From the NCBI RefSeq assembly GCF_002091985.1, contig NZ_MKKX01000007.1:1-47282 (forward strand): a DNA stretch of 47,282 nt, in the 5' to 3' direction. The DNA is from Rhodococcus sp. 1163. GTDB lineage: Bacteria; Actinomycetota; Actinomycetes; Mycobacteriales; Mycobacteriaceae. Shown piece after piece: positions 7,362-19,100 of this stretch. The position numbers and the translations under genes were made by a program. Positions within the stretch are counted from its first letter, which is position 1. Every line of letters starts with the position of its first letter. Under the pieces are notes generated by a model. The model was not told where the DNA came from and did no database searches. It saw only the letters and a list, made by a program, of their open reading frames with translations.

Positions 7362-8723
7362 TCAGTTTTCGTGGATCTCCTGTTCGACCCACTGTGCAGT
7401 GTGCTGCCAGTGCCGGTCCCAAGCCTCTTGTTCGAGCTGTTCCTGGGATTTCCCTGGCTCGGGAATGATGACCGGGACGGCGAACTCCGGAGGAGCCACC
7501 TCACTTTGCGGCACCACAGCGGCCGCCGGGGGGATCGACTGAGCCGGTATCGGGGTGAAAGTTTCTCGTGGCGTCGCGACACCGGTGGTGGGATCGACCG
7601 TCCAATTTTCGACTACGGGCGCAGGCAAGAACACCGGTTCCGGCGCCCACGAAGCGGGTGGTGCGGGCGGGGCCGGCTCCGGCGTCAGGGCCGGGGGCTG
7701 CTCCGCAACGTTTTCGATCGTACCCAAGTCGGTATCGATTACCGTCGACCTCGGTTTCGCTACCTCCGTGGGGGTTTGGCTCTTCGGCGAATCCGCAGGC
7801 AACGTGGATGCCAGCGCAACTCCACCGGACAGGATTCCCACCAACAGCGCTCCGGCCAGCACGAGCTTCTTGCGGGGCGTGGAACGGCGCGCCTGCGGCT
7901 GGTGCACCTCCGCGGCGACGACGGGAGGTTGCGACATCAACAACGCGGGAGCAGCAGGTGCTACCGCCGATACCGTCTCGGATTCGTCTTCGGTGTCCGT
8001 CACCGGGATGACAACGTCGACAGCGCCATCGGGCGCACCGTCGTCATCGAGGACCGGCGGCTCCTTCCGAACCACGTTCCGTTCCGCGAGCAGTCCCGCA
8101 CCGCTGGCCGCGATCAGATTGGCGTCGCCGACTCGAATCACCGGCACGCCGAGCCCGAGGGAAAGGATATCGACCACATCTCTGTTGCCCGAGAGGTCTC
8201 CGAACAGCGCGACAGACTCGGCCTCGGCACCTGCCTCGTCGAGAACTTCCCACGCCAGCGCCACCGTGCCGCCGATACGCTCGGGGGTCGGCGAATCGAA
8301 TGCCACCGCCTTGGCGGGCGACAGGGTTTCTTTCGCCACGTCGGCGAGCGAAATCGATACCCCCGACGGGCCCATGTAATAAAGAAGGACTCGCTCGGCG
8401 GAGGTGAACTCGGGCGATCTCGCCAGCCACCCCAGCAACGCAGAGGATGCGGAGATCATCGACACCGAATCGACGTCCGACTCCTCGAGCGCCGACTCGA
8501 ACAGCGCACGCTCTTCATCCGAGCGATACACCACTCCGATGCCGTCCACCGCGACTTCAGCGGCCGCGGCAAGTTCACGCATGCTCTCTACGGCAGCGGT
8601 CAGCGATGCTGCGACGCCATCGTCCAGCGCGGTCACCTGGCTTACCGCTACCGAATCTTCCACCCCATCGAAAAGGACGGAGTGCAGGGCACCCGACTCG
8701 ATGGAAAGACCAATAGTGGCCAC
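7362..8723 (-). CDS. Actin/Hsp70-fold-like membrane protein with proline-rich tail
   Basis: A 453-residue protein with an N-terminal region (about 1-215) that begins ATIGLSIESG and contains a second phosphate-loop-like stretch (YYMGPSGVSISLAD, about 115-128), suggestive of the actin/Hsp70 fold. A single membrane helix follows at about 287-306 behind basic residues, then a Pro/Ala-rich tail (about 310-435). GTG 8723 has AGGAG seven bases upstream. Similar proteins occur across mycolic-acid bacteria and are uncharacterised (DUF7159-like). An ATP-binding role is inferred only from sequence style. It stands alone, with its tail predicted outside the membrane. Confidence 0.65.
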   Translation of the reverse strand: MATIGLSIESGALHSVLFDGVEDSVAVSQVTALDDGVAASLTAAVESMRELAAAAEVAVDGIGVVYRSDEERALFESALEESDVDSVSMISASSALLGWLARSPEFTSAERVLLYYMGPSGVSISLADVAKETLSPAKAVAFDSPTPERIGGTVALAWEVLDEAGAEAESVALFGDLSGNRDVVDILSLGLGVPVIRVGDANLIAASGAGLLAERNVVRKEPPVLDDDGAPDGAVDVVIPVTDTEDESETVSAVAPAAPALLMSQPPVVAAEVHQPQARRSTPRKKLVLAGALLVGILSGGVALASTLPADSPKSQTPTEVAKPRSTVIDTDLGTIENVAEQPPALTPEPAPPAPPASWAPEPVFLPAPVVENWTVDPTTGVATPRETFTPIPAQSIPPAAAVVPQSEVAPPEFAVPVIIPEPGKSQEQLEQEAWDRHWQHTAQWVEQEIHEN

Positions 8724-8945
8724 GTAAATACTCCTGTGCCTAAGGGTGAGGCTCCCGACATGAGCATCTCCGAGACGAAATCGGCGACGTCACCCTCCAC
8801 GACGATGAAACTGATACCCGAACCATACCTAAAGATGGTTTTGTTGGCCAGAAAGCAACTCCGGATCTGTCAAAGTATTTTTGGAGAGCAGCACGGTGAG
8901 GTGGACTGGGGTTTCTCTGGCTGAAGCCGCCACTCGGTGTCTGTA

Positions 8946-8962
8946 ACTCCGCGTAGTGGAGT
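8946..8962. promoter_or_regulatory. Palindrome ACTCC-N7-GGAGT in the -35 region of the TetR gene
   Basis: ACTCC (8946-8950) and GGAGT (8958-8962) flank a 7-nt centre. They lie 31-47 nt before the predicted transcription start at 8993, where a self-repressing TetR regulator would bind. No binding evidence exists. Confidence 0.45.
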
Positions 8963-8980
8963 AGATGGCGCTCGGGCCGC

Positions 8981-8986
8981 TAGCCT
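8981..8986 (+). promoter_or_regulatory. -10 hexamer TAGCCT, leaderless promoter of the TetR gene
   Basis: TAGCCT lies exactly 6 nt before GTG 8993. No Shine-Dalgarno sequence is seen before this start. Confidence 0.5.
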
Positions 8987-8992
8987 GGACGC

Positions 8993-9697
8993 GTGGAGTC
9001 CTCTGCTAGCGCCCAGGCTGCGAGACGAATAGACGCAGCGCTCGAATCGACGGTAGAGACACAGGAGCTGATGCCGCGGCGGCGTCCTACCCAAGAACGC
9101 AGCCAACGCAAGTTCGACGCATTGCTTGCCGCATCACGGGACGTGCTGAGCGACGCCGGATTCGAATCGTTCACCTGTGAGGAAGTTGCCGCTCGCGCCG
9201 AGCTGCCGATCGGCACCCTCTACCAGTTCTTCGCCAACAAGTACGTGATCGTGTGCGAGCTCAACCGGCAGGACGTCGTCGGTGTTCAACAAGAGCTAGC
9301 CGACTTCAACGGCGAGGTGCCGTCCTTGGATTGGCTTCGATTCCTCAATAAATTCGTCGACCACATGGCCAATATGTGGATGTCCGATCCCTCGCGTCGG
9401 GAGGTGTGGCTCGCCATGCAGTCCACTCCGTCAACGCGCGCCACCGGCGTCATCCACGAACGCGAATTCGCAGACCAGGTCGCCCGCATGCTCGGCCCCC
9501 TCACCCCGCGGACACCGAGAGTGCGACGCAACCTGATGGCACAGGTCCTCGTCCACATCGTGTACTCGATGCTGAACTTTTCCGTTCAGGACGGACAGAG
9601 CCATGAGGATGCCGTCACCGAACTCAAACGCATCATGACCGCGTACCTTCTCGGCGCCGAGAGGGACAGCAGGCGTTCGGGCGCCTCCACCGAATAG
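8993..9697 (+). CDS. TetR family transcriptional regulator next to acpS-fas
   Basis: A 234-residue TetR-type repressor. The DNA-binding domain spans about residues 30-85, with the helix-turn-helix in EEVAARAELPIGTLYQFFANK; the C-terminal half is an all-helical ligand-binding and dimer domain. GTG 8993 fits a leaderless promoter; ATG 9071 (MPRRRPTQERS) has an AGGAG and is a possible alternative start. The gene converges on acpS, sharing a two-way terminator. Its position suggests a link to fatty acid synthesis. It does not look like the known mycobacterial regulator FasR, which is encoded elsewhere in M. tuberculosis, so control of fas is only a hypothesis. Confidence 0.85.
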   Translation: MESSASAQAARRIDAALESTVETQELMPRRRPTQERSQRKFDALLAASRDVLSDAGFESFTCEEVAARAELPIGTLYQFFANKYVIVCELNRQDVVGVQQELADFNGEVPSLDWLRFLNKFVDHMANMWMSDPSRREVWLAMQSTPSTRATGVIHEREFADQVARMLGPLTPRTPRVRRNLMAQVLVHIVYSMLNFSVQDGQSHEDAVTELKRIMTAYLLGAERDSRRSGASTE

Positions 9698-9737
9698 GTC
9701 TGCGCTCGGCTCCGCCAGGCTACCGCCTGAAACACGA

Positions 9738-9770
9738 ACGCCGGCCCACTCGTAGCGAGCGGACCGGCGT
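9738..9770. terminator. Convergent terminator hairpin between the TetR gene and acpS
   Basis: ACGCCGG (9738-9744) pairs with CCGGCGT (9764-9770), enclosing an inner CTCG/CGAG stem (9749-9752 with 9756-9759). The hairpin lies in the 88-bp gap between two convergent genes, so it can stop transcription from both sides. T-runs are weak. Confidence 0.6.
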
Positions 9771-9785
9771 CGTACTTCTACAAAC

Positions 9786-10178
9786 CTATTCTTCCAAGAT
9801 CGCCACGGCTGCAGCGATATCACCGTCGTGGGTCAGGGACAGATGAATCTTGACGGTCGGCAGAAACTCGAGAGCCATGCCGTGCAGCTTGATCGACGGC
9901 CGCCCCCAGGCGTCGTTGACGACCTCGATGAGCGGGTACGGATTGTCACCGATCTGCGGCGGCCTGGCGAAACGTGAAGTCGCCCAGGCCTTGAGAACGG
10001 CCTCCTTCGCGGCCCACCGTGCTGCGTAGTGGCGAGCCGGGTCGGAACTCTTCGTTGCCGAGTGCCGACGCTCCCCCGCGGTGAAGCTGTCGCGGATCAT
10101 CGTCGTGCCGGCCTTGTCCATCTGCTCGGCGAAGTCGGACACGGTCACCAGGTCGAAACCTACTCCGAGAATAGCCAT
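9786..10178 (-). CDS. acpS: Holo-[acyl-carrier-protein] synthase
   Basis: The 130-residue phosphopantetheinyl transferase moves 4'-phosphopantetheine from CoA to a serine of the carrier protein. Magnesium-binding Asp9 in GVGFDLV and Glu59 in AAKEAVLKA are both present. ATG 10178 shares its A with the fas stop codon (TAATG), so its translation is likely coupled to fas; an in-frame GTG at 10187 is also possible. Yeast Fas carries this activity as a domain; here, as in mycobacteria (Rv2523c), it is a separate protein, and Ser1831 of Fas is its likely substrate. Confidence 0.95.
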   Translation of the reverse strand: MAILGVGFDLVTVSDFAEQMDKAGTTMIRDSFTAGERRHSATKSSDPARHYAARWAAKEAVLKAWATSRFARPPQIGDNPYPLIEVVNDAWGRPSIKLHGMALEFLPTVKIHLSLTHDGDIAAAVAILEE

Positions 10179-13100
10179 TACTTGCACCCCGGCAGACCCG
10201 AGCGGTAGACATCGTCGTCGCCGAGGCGTGCTGCCTCGGTGAGCAGCATGTCGGCTTCGAGTTCGCGGGACGCCTTCGCCGGCGTCCCGTCATGTCCGAG
10301 TCTTCGGTCTTCGGGCCGTTCGTACAGGGCGTCACCTCCGACCATCGCGGAGATCAGCCTGCGCTGACCGGCGATGCGTCGCTCGTTGGCGCGAGCGATG
10401 TAGTCGGCGCGACGGCTTGCAGGCACGGCCTCGAGGAAGGCCTGCGGGTGAACCACGGCGATGAGACCGGACACGTGACCGAAGCCGAGGCTGGTCAGCA
10501 GTCCTGCCTTCAGCGGTACCGAGTCACCGAAGCGCAGCGGCTCGCGAGCCCACACGAGGTGTTCGAACTCGGTCATCTTGTCGTCGACGCAATCGAGGCT
10601 GCGGTTCGGCGGGATGACTCCGTTGCTGAGCACCTGGCAGAGGCCGATCAGCTGGAATGCTGCGGCTCCACCCTTCGAGTGGCCGGTCAGGCTCTTCTGC
10701 GAGACGACGAACAGTGGTGCTCCGTCGGTGCGTCCGATCGCCTTGGCCAGGCGGGTGTGCAGTTCGGCCTCGTTCGGGTCGTTCGCCGCAGTCGAGGTGT
10801 CGTGCTTGGAGATCACGGCCACATCGTCGGCACTGACGCCGAGTGCGTTGAGTGACAACGCGAAGGACGAATCCTTGCCCCCACGACCGGCGCTGAGCGC
10901 ACCGAGTCCCGGAGCCGGGATGGAGGTGTGCACGCCGTCGCCGAACGACTGCGCGTACGCAACGACACCGAGGACCGGAAGTCCCATTTCCAGCGCCAGG
11001 TCACCGCGAGCGAGCAGAACCGTTCCGCCGCCCTGCGACTCGACGAACCCGCCGCGCCTACGGTCGTTGGCCCGGGAGAATCGACGATCGCTGATTCCCT
11101 TCGCGGACATGGCAGCCGAATCGGCGGTCGCGGACATGTCACCGAAGCCGATGATGCCTTCGGTGCTCAGGTCGTCGAAACCACCGGCGACGACGAGTTG
11201 CGCCTTGCCCAGCTTGATCTTGTCGACGCCTTCCTCGACGGAGACGGCGGCGGTTGCACACGCTGCGACGGGGTGAACCATCGCGCCGTAGCTGCCGATG
11301 TACGACTGAACCACGTGCGCTGCAACGACATTCGGCAGCGCTTCCTGCAAGATGTCGTTCGCACGAGCGTCACCGAGCAAAGTGTCGATGTAGAGCGAGC
11401 GCATGGATTCCATCCCGCCCATGCCGGTGCCCTGTGTGTTGGCGACCAGCGTGGGGTGCACCCAGCGCATCAGTTCCGACGGGTTGAAGCCCGAGGAGAT
11501 GAACGCATCGACGGTGGTCACGATGTTCCACAGTGCGACGCGGTCGATCGAGCTCGCCATGTCCGGCGAAATGCCCCACTTGGTCGGATCGAAGCCGGTC
11601 GGAATTTGCCCACCGACGGTGCGGGTGAGCTTCATCTTGCGCGGCACCCGAATCTCGGTTCCGGCCTTGCGAGTGACCTGCCAGTCACCGGACTCCGGGA
11701 CCGGTGCGATGACGGTGTGCTCGGGATCGGCCGCAGCGAACGAACGTGCGTCGATCTCGGTGCCGACCACGAAGGTCAGATCGTTGTCGAGGAAGACCGA
11801 GGTCATCAGCGGCGCAGTGTTGCCGACCATGGCGCCGTCGTCGACGTAGGTGCGGATACCGCACTTCTCGACGACGATGTCGTGGTACTTGTCGGCGATC
11901 TCGGCCTCGGGCACGAGGTCACCTGATTCGATGTCGTACCAGCCCGGCTTGGGATCGTTCTCCCACGTGATCAGGCCGGTGTTCCATGCGAGTTCGAGAA
12001 CGCCTGCGGCGGAGAGCTCCTCGTCGACCTCCATCTCGAAGCGCGTACGCGCACTTCCGTACGGTCCGAGCTCGCCGGCGCCGACGATGACGATCAGGTC
12101 CTTCGGATCGACATCGAGCGCAGGCCATGCCGGTGCAGTGGTCGAGGTGGACAAACGCGGCGGAGCGGGCAGAGCCGCAATCACCGAGCTGTCGAGCACT
12201 TCCTCTACCTTCTCGCCGGCCGCGTCGGCTGCGGCACGGGAAAGCTCGACGAGGTCGAGCTTCGTGTTCGCCAGTCCACCGGTCAGGTCGGCAAGCAGAG
12301 GAGCCTGCGTGGCCTGGCGACGAGCAGCAGGCTCGCACAGCTTCAGCAGCTCGGTTGCCATCTCACTGGTCGACCACGTCCGCACGCCTTCGGCCTCGAC
12401 GGCCTCGACGATCGGATCGTTTCCGCCCATGAGTCCGGTTCCGCGAACCCACCCGATGTGCGCGTGGGCAATGGACACACGTTCGGCCCAGTTCTTCTCC
12501 GAGCCCCACTTGGTCGCGATGGCGTCGAGGGCTGCCTTCGATTCACCGTAGGCACCGTCGCCGCCGAACATGCCGCGGTTCGGCGAACCTGGCAGTACGA
12601 CGTGCAGGTGGGTGTCGATGTCGTTGTCGTAACCGATCTTCGACAGTCCACCGATGAGACGCTCGACCGACCAGAGCAGAACCCGCATCTCCATCTCGGC
12701 GCGGGCGCCGGCGTCGGACAGTTCGCCGACGACGCGAGGAGCAGCGAACGGGAACAGCATGGTGGGTGTGACGCCTGCCTTGACGAGAGTCTTTGCCCCG
12801 CCTGCATTGTCGACCTGATCGGAACCGATCCACTCGATGAGTGCGTCTACGTCGGTGTACGAGGCGATGTTGGCCGGAACGACCCACAGTGCTGCACCGG
12901 CGCGAGCATTCGCCCGGTAGAGCTCTCGGTAGAACTTCAGGCGCTCGTCGTTGAGCTTGGAGGTGGTGATGAAGACGGTTGCACCGCCCCCGAGCAACTT
13001 GGCGGCGATCGCCGCGGCGATCGACCCCTTGCTACCTCCGGTGACGACGGCAACTTCGTCGGACCATTCGCCCTTGTCTTCGGAAGACTGTGCGATGTCC

Positions 13101-16100
13101 GCGATCCGGCCGTAGAACTCGGCCAGTGTGGTCTTGCGTTCGGCCTGCGCCTTCGACTTCCACCACTGAGCCTGAGCTGCAACAGCTTTACCCGATCCGG
13201 CGAAGCTTTCGACGGCGATGTCGCCTGCGGTACCGAGCCACAAGCGGGCCAGGTCCTCACGCGCCGTCGCCCAACGATCATCGACCAGAACGGCCTTGCG
13301 CTCGTCGAATGCCGGGGCAACCAGTCGTGGCCAGTCCGAACCCAGTTCTGCGGCAACCAGATCCACCAACGCGGCGTCCGGATCGTCGACAGCCAGGGCG
13401 TTCGGAGCATCGGCGAAGCCGAGCTGTTCGAGAACGAGCCGCGCCGCCGAAGCCAGAACCCCGTCGCGTCCGGTGATGTGCTCGGTGAACTCACCGAGAG
13501 CAGCCGCATCGACTGTTCCTCCGCCTCCGCCACCGGTCTGCGGCAGCGAGACTGCAACACCGCGACGAGCGGCGACAGCGGCTACCGCCGAATCGATGAC
13601 GGTGTCGACTGCAGTGCCGTCGGCGAGTGCACCGTCGGCCAGGCCACCGAGTGCGCCGCCGCGGACCGAGGAGCCGTCGCGGGTTCCGAGAGCGACCTCA
13701 GCGGTGACGTGATGCGCCCAGCCGTCGCCCAGTTCCCAGACCTTCTTGACGCGATCGGCGATGGAAGCCGGACGACGTCCCGAGGGTCCGAAGACCTTGC
13801 GAAGGTGGTCGTTGATCGAATCGCTCAGTACCGGGCCGAAGGGCTTGTAGGTACGGGCGAGCTTGTTGACCGTGCCGGAGAGCGCGCCCATGTCGGCATC
13901 GGCTGCGCCGTCGATCGCACCGAGTGAAAGCTCGGAACCGAGGTCGACGAGCAACTGGTTACGACGCGAGGAGACGCCGTCGCACAGTGCCTCGATGGTG
14001 TCGGCAGGTCCGATCTGATCGAGCTGCAGTTTGGTCCACAGTCCGATCAAGATCTTGGTTGCGTCCGAAGCGCTGAAGGAGATGTCCTCGGGCCGCGGGC
14101 CGCCGGATGGAGCCGACGGTGCGGCCGCAGGAGCCGGCGCAGCGGAAGCGGCAGGTGCAGAGGCGGTCTCGACCGGAGCGGACTCCTCTTCCTCCACCGG
14201 CGCGGGGTCGGTGTCGGTGCCGTAGACGATCGCGGCCTCACGTTCGAGGTTGAGCACCTCGACCGGGAATCCGAAGCGGCCCGGCAATTTCAGTGTCTGC
14301 GAAGCCAGGTTGGCGACCGTCGGCGTTGCGCCGAGACCGATTTCCACGAAACGCTCCACACCGAGTCCACCGTCTGCCTCTTCGGCGAACAGCAGATCCT
14401 GTGTCTCGATCCAACGGACCGGGCTGGCGAACTGCCACGCCAGCAGTTCCGTCAGCACGACGCGGCACAGATCATGCGGGCGTGCGGCCCATGAATCGAA
14501 GTCGGCGAGGACGTTGTTCAGGGGCTCGGAAGGAACGAGGTCCGCGATTTCCTGAATGAACGAACGCTCGAGCGAGAACGGCCTGGGCACCAGGTTCGGC
14601 ACGTAGCGTCCGAGCAGGATCTCCGGGTCGAGATCAGCAGGCAGCAACGTTTCGAGCCGGGTGCGGAAGTCGTCGACTCCCCCACGCAGCACAGTCGAGT
14701 GGAACGGTACATCGATGCCGGGCACCACGATGAAGGCGCGCTTGCCGCCGAATTCGGCGACACGGACGTCGATCTCCTTCTCGAGTGCGGCCAGACCGGC
14801 AACCGTGCCGGCAATGGCGTACTGCGATCCACGCAGGTTCAGGTTCACGATCTCGAGGAACTCACCGGAAGCCTCGGCGACACCGGCGACGAAAGCGTGC
14901 ACTTCGGTGTCGGCGACACCCATCTGCGACGGCCGGATAGCTGCCATGCGGTAGTCGCTTCGACCGGAAGCGTCACGCGGAACGAGCGCATGCATGGCCG
15001 ATCCACGTTGGAAGACAACCTCGAGGACTGCTTCGAGCGGGAGAACACCGGCGACGGCAGCGAGTGCGTTGTACTCACCGACCGAGTGTCCCGCGAGAAT
15101 CGAGTTCTCGACGAAGACACCGGATTCGCGCATTTCGGCGACCTGTGCGACACCGAGAACAGCCATCGCGACCTGGGTGAACTGGGTCAGGTGGATGACG
15201 CCGTCGGGATGGCGGTGAACGGTGCCACGTGCTTTCAGCGTGGTCGGGTTGTCGCGGACGACCGCGAGGATCGAGAATCCGAGAGCCTTACGAGTGTGCT
15301 TGTCGGCGCGCTCCCAGACCTCACGGGCGGCCTTCGAGCGCGACCGTGCGTCCAGCCCCATTCCCTGACGCTGAATACCCTGTCCGGGGAAGGCGTAGAC
15401 GGTCTTCGGCGCCGCAGTGCGAGCCGAGGCAACCATGACGAGTTCGCCTGCGACACGGCAGGACACCTCGATGAGTTCGGCACCATGATCGAATCCGGTG
15501 CGGTCGACGCGAATGTCGATTTCGGCTCCGGGGCGGACCATCCCGAGGAAGCGAGCGGTCCATGCGGTCAGGCGACGGGGCGGAGTCTTGGTGTCGGCGT
15601 AGTCGATTGCGGTGACGGCCTGCTGCGCTGCGGCGGAGAGCCACATGCCGTGCACGATCGGGGAACCGAGACCGGCGAGTAGCGCAGCCGCATCGGAGGT
15701 GTGGATCGGGTTGTGATCGCCCGAGACCTGGGCAAAGGCTGCCATGTTGCGCGGCGCGAGAATGGTGGCCTGACGGCGACGACGACGCGGTGTGTCCTTG
15801 GCGTCGGCACTGACCGAGCCTCCGGCGGGAGCCGGATCGGACAGTTCACCCTTGCCGGTGCGTCCGCGGATGGCGAAGCGTTCGACGAGAGTTGCCACGG
15901 CAGGCGCGTCGAGACCCTCGCCGAGCATCGCACCGATGGTGGTGGTGACCTCGACTACGCGACCGAGATCGGTGTCGAGTACCTCCCCTGCCTCAGCCTT
16001 GACAACGAGAATCGATGCATCACTGGGCAGTTCACCTACCAGGTTGACGCTGTGGTCGAGGTGGACCAGATCCAACATGCCCTCGATGACGTCGACACCC

Positions 16101-19100
16101 TCAGCCGTGCGAGTGGCGCCGAGGACCGCGAAGACGGCGGGCCAGCATGCTCCGACGAGCACGTCGGGAACAGCCTTGCCACTGACGGTCAGCGAATCGG
16201 GCAGGCCCGATCCGGTCACGCCGCCGTGGTCTGCCACGAGATCAGGGATCCACGCCAGGTTGAGACGTGCAACACCGTTCTTCACCTTGGGAAGGTCTTG
16301 TCCCGCAGCAATTCCGAGTAGCGAGGACATCGAAGCCTGCGCATCCTCGGCCGTGACGACGGGGGCGCCGCCGTCGACCGTGGAAACGGGAACGGTCAAG
16401 CGGATGCGCACCTCCTTGCCGGGGGCGAGCGGAACGGTCAGCTCGACGTGAGTCGAATCCTGCACGGTGAGTGAGGATCCGGTCTGCGGGTGTGATGCGA
16501 CGGTGTCGGATTCGACGATCCAGTCCGCGGTGTCACCGAGACGCGCAACAGGGTTCTGCGTCATCCGTGACGCCCAGTCGACGTCGGGGGCAGCAAGAAC
16601 GATGCCGAGCAGACCGGGCGCAATACCTGCGTAACGACGGCTCACAGCGGGGGCCGGTGCACTGCCGTCGGCTACCAACTCGTCGGCGGTGGCTTTTTCG
16701 AAGCGATCGAGTAGATCCCCGACCGGCTCGTCGACGCGGGTGATTCCGGCGACGGCAACGGTGCCGGGAATGACGCAGACCTGATCGGCGGAGTACCGCG
16801 GATCGTGCGCCTGCCACAGCGAGTCACTGCGCCACCAACGCCGAACGTCACCGTCGACGACGGGAACGAAGTTGATCGGCTTGCCCGGCAGTTTGCAGAG
16901 CGAGGTGAAGAAGGTGATGTCCGCCGGGTGCAGAACGACGTCGCCTGCATCGGGGAACTGAGCGAGCAACGAGCGGAGTGCAGCACGCGGACGTTCGAGC
17001 GTGTCGACGTCGGCGAAGAGCGTCGGGATCGGGCCGCGGTCGACGGGGTGCAGACGGGCTTCGGTGCGCTGGAGCATCTCGAGGAAGCGGGTGCGCCAAG
17101 TGACGTCGAGCCATACCGAATCGGTGGCCTCGGCGAGCGCGTCGGTGAACTCGCCGCCGCAATCGAAATCCTTGCGCTTGTCCGTGCCGATGGCCAGGTC
17201 GAGGTAGCGAGTGAGCCACTGCTGGTAGGTCATCGATTCCACGTCGCCGAAGTACGGCTTGGCGGTTCCGTCGAGTGCCGCGATGATCTCCTCGCGACGC
17301 TCGGCCACAGCATCGGCGTTACCGGCGACCTCGTCGAGGAGGCGCCCGCAGCGTGAGGCCGCGTTGTCGATCTCGTGGATGTCCGCCCCGAGCTGGCTAC
17401 GGCCGGAGGCCATTCCGCCGGATGCGGTGCCTGCACCGACCCAGTCCGGGGTTCCCGGTGTGTCGACGAGAAGCTGCTTGACCTCGGGCGAGGTCGTCGC
17501 TTCGAGTGTTGCCATGGCGGCGGTACCGACGAGGATTCCGTCGAGCGGCATCTTCGGGTAGCCGGCGCCGAGGGACCAACGGCCCGTGAGGTATTCGGCT
17601 GCACGCTCGGGTGTGCCGATTCCGCCACCGACGCAGATCACCAGGTTGGGACGTGCGCGCAGCTCTGCGTAGGTTGCGAGCAGCAGATCGTCGAGGTCTT
17701 CCCACGAGTGGTGGCCACCTGCGCGGCCGCCCTCGATGTGGACGATGACGGGGTAGGACGGAACCTCGTTCGCGATCCGGATGACGGCGCGAATCTGCGC
17801 GACGGTGCCGGGCTTGAAGCACACGTGCGAAATGCCCGCGTCGGAAAGCTCCTCGATCAGCGCGACGGCTTCTTCGAGTTCAGGGATACCTGCGGTGACG
17901 ACGACGCCGTCGATGGCGGCGCCTGCCGCTCGGGCGCGCTGCACGAGGCGACGGCCGCCGAGCTGCAGCTTCCAGAGGTAGGGATCGAGGAAGAGCGAGT
18001 TGAACTGGATCGCGCGACCGGGCTCGAGGAGCTGCGAGAGTTCGGCGACGCGGTCGGTGAAGATGTCCTCGGTGACCTGGCCGCCACCGGCGAGCTCGGC
18101 CCAGTGGCCTGCGTTGGCTGCTGCGGCAACGATTTTCGCGTCGACCGTCGTCGGGGTCATGCCGGCAAGGAGGATAGGTGAACGGCCGGTGAGCTTGGTG
18201 AAGGTGGTCTCGACAACTACGCGACCGTTGGGCAAGGTGATCGGCTTCGGTGCGAACTCCGACCACGCCGGTGCAACCTCGGGGGCAGCGCCCGGCGTCA
18301 GCAGGTTGCGGTGTCCTCCGCGCGTGGAGGCAGCTACGATGCCCACGCCCTGTCCGCGCAGAGCCGGGGTCGTCATGCGAGTCAGAAGGTCACCTGGACC
18401 GAGATCGAGGATCCAGTCGGCACCTGCGTCGACGACGCCGTCGATGGCGTCGACCCAGTCCACGGGTGCAACGAGAATGCTGTGGGCAAGAGTGCGCGCA
18501 ATGTCCACGTCGAGGCCACAGCGCTGTGCCCATGCAGAGACGAGTTCGACGGCATCGCCCAGTGCGGGGTGGTGGAAGCCGACCTCGACGGGGAGCTGCT
18601 CGAAGACCGGCGCGAATACCGAACCGCCACGCTTCTTGGAATCGCGCTCACGCTCTTCCTCGGCAGCGATCTGCTCGCTGCGCTCCTGCACACGAGCGAG
18701 CTGAGCAGGCGGGCCTGCGAGCACGACGCGACGGCGTCCGTTGCGGATTGCGAGGACCGCGGAACGTTCCGGTGCGCCGGGGATTGCGAGTTCGTCGATG
18801 ATCGACGCGAGCCGTTCCGGTTCTACGTTCGAGACCGAAACCATGGGCGCCCGATCGGCAGCTCCGATGATTCCCCTACGACGTGCGACCAGGCCTGCGG
18901 CAGCACCGATCAGCTGTGCGACGGCAAGGAGACGTGCGTCCTCGGCACCATCACTCTTGACCGACTCGGCGGCGATGAGGCCCTGTGAATGCCCGATGAC
19001 GGCGACCGGCGGCGTCTGGGCGGGGTCGAGTCCTTGCAGCTTCAGCGCACGCAGCGCAGCGACCTGGGTCAGGAATACCCCTGGAAGCGATACGGCCGCG

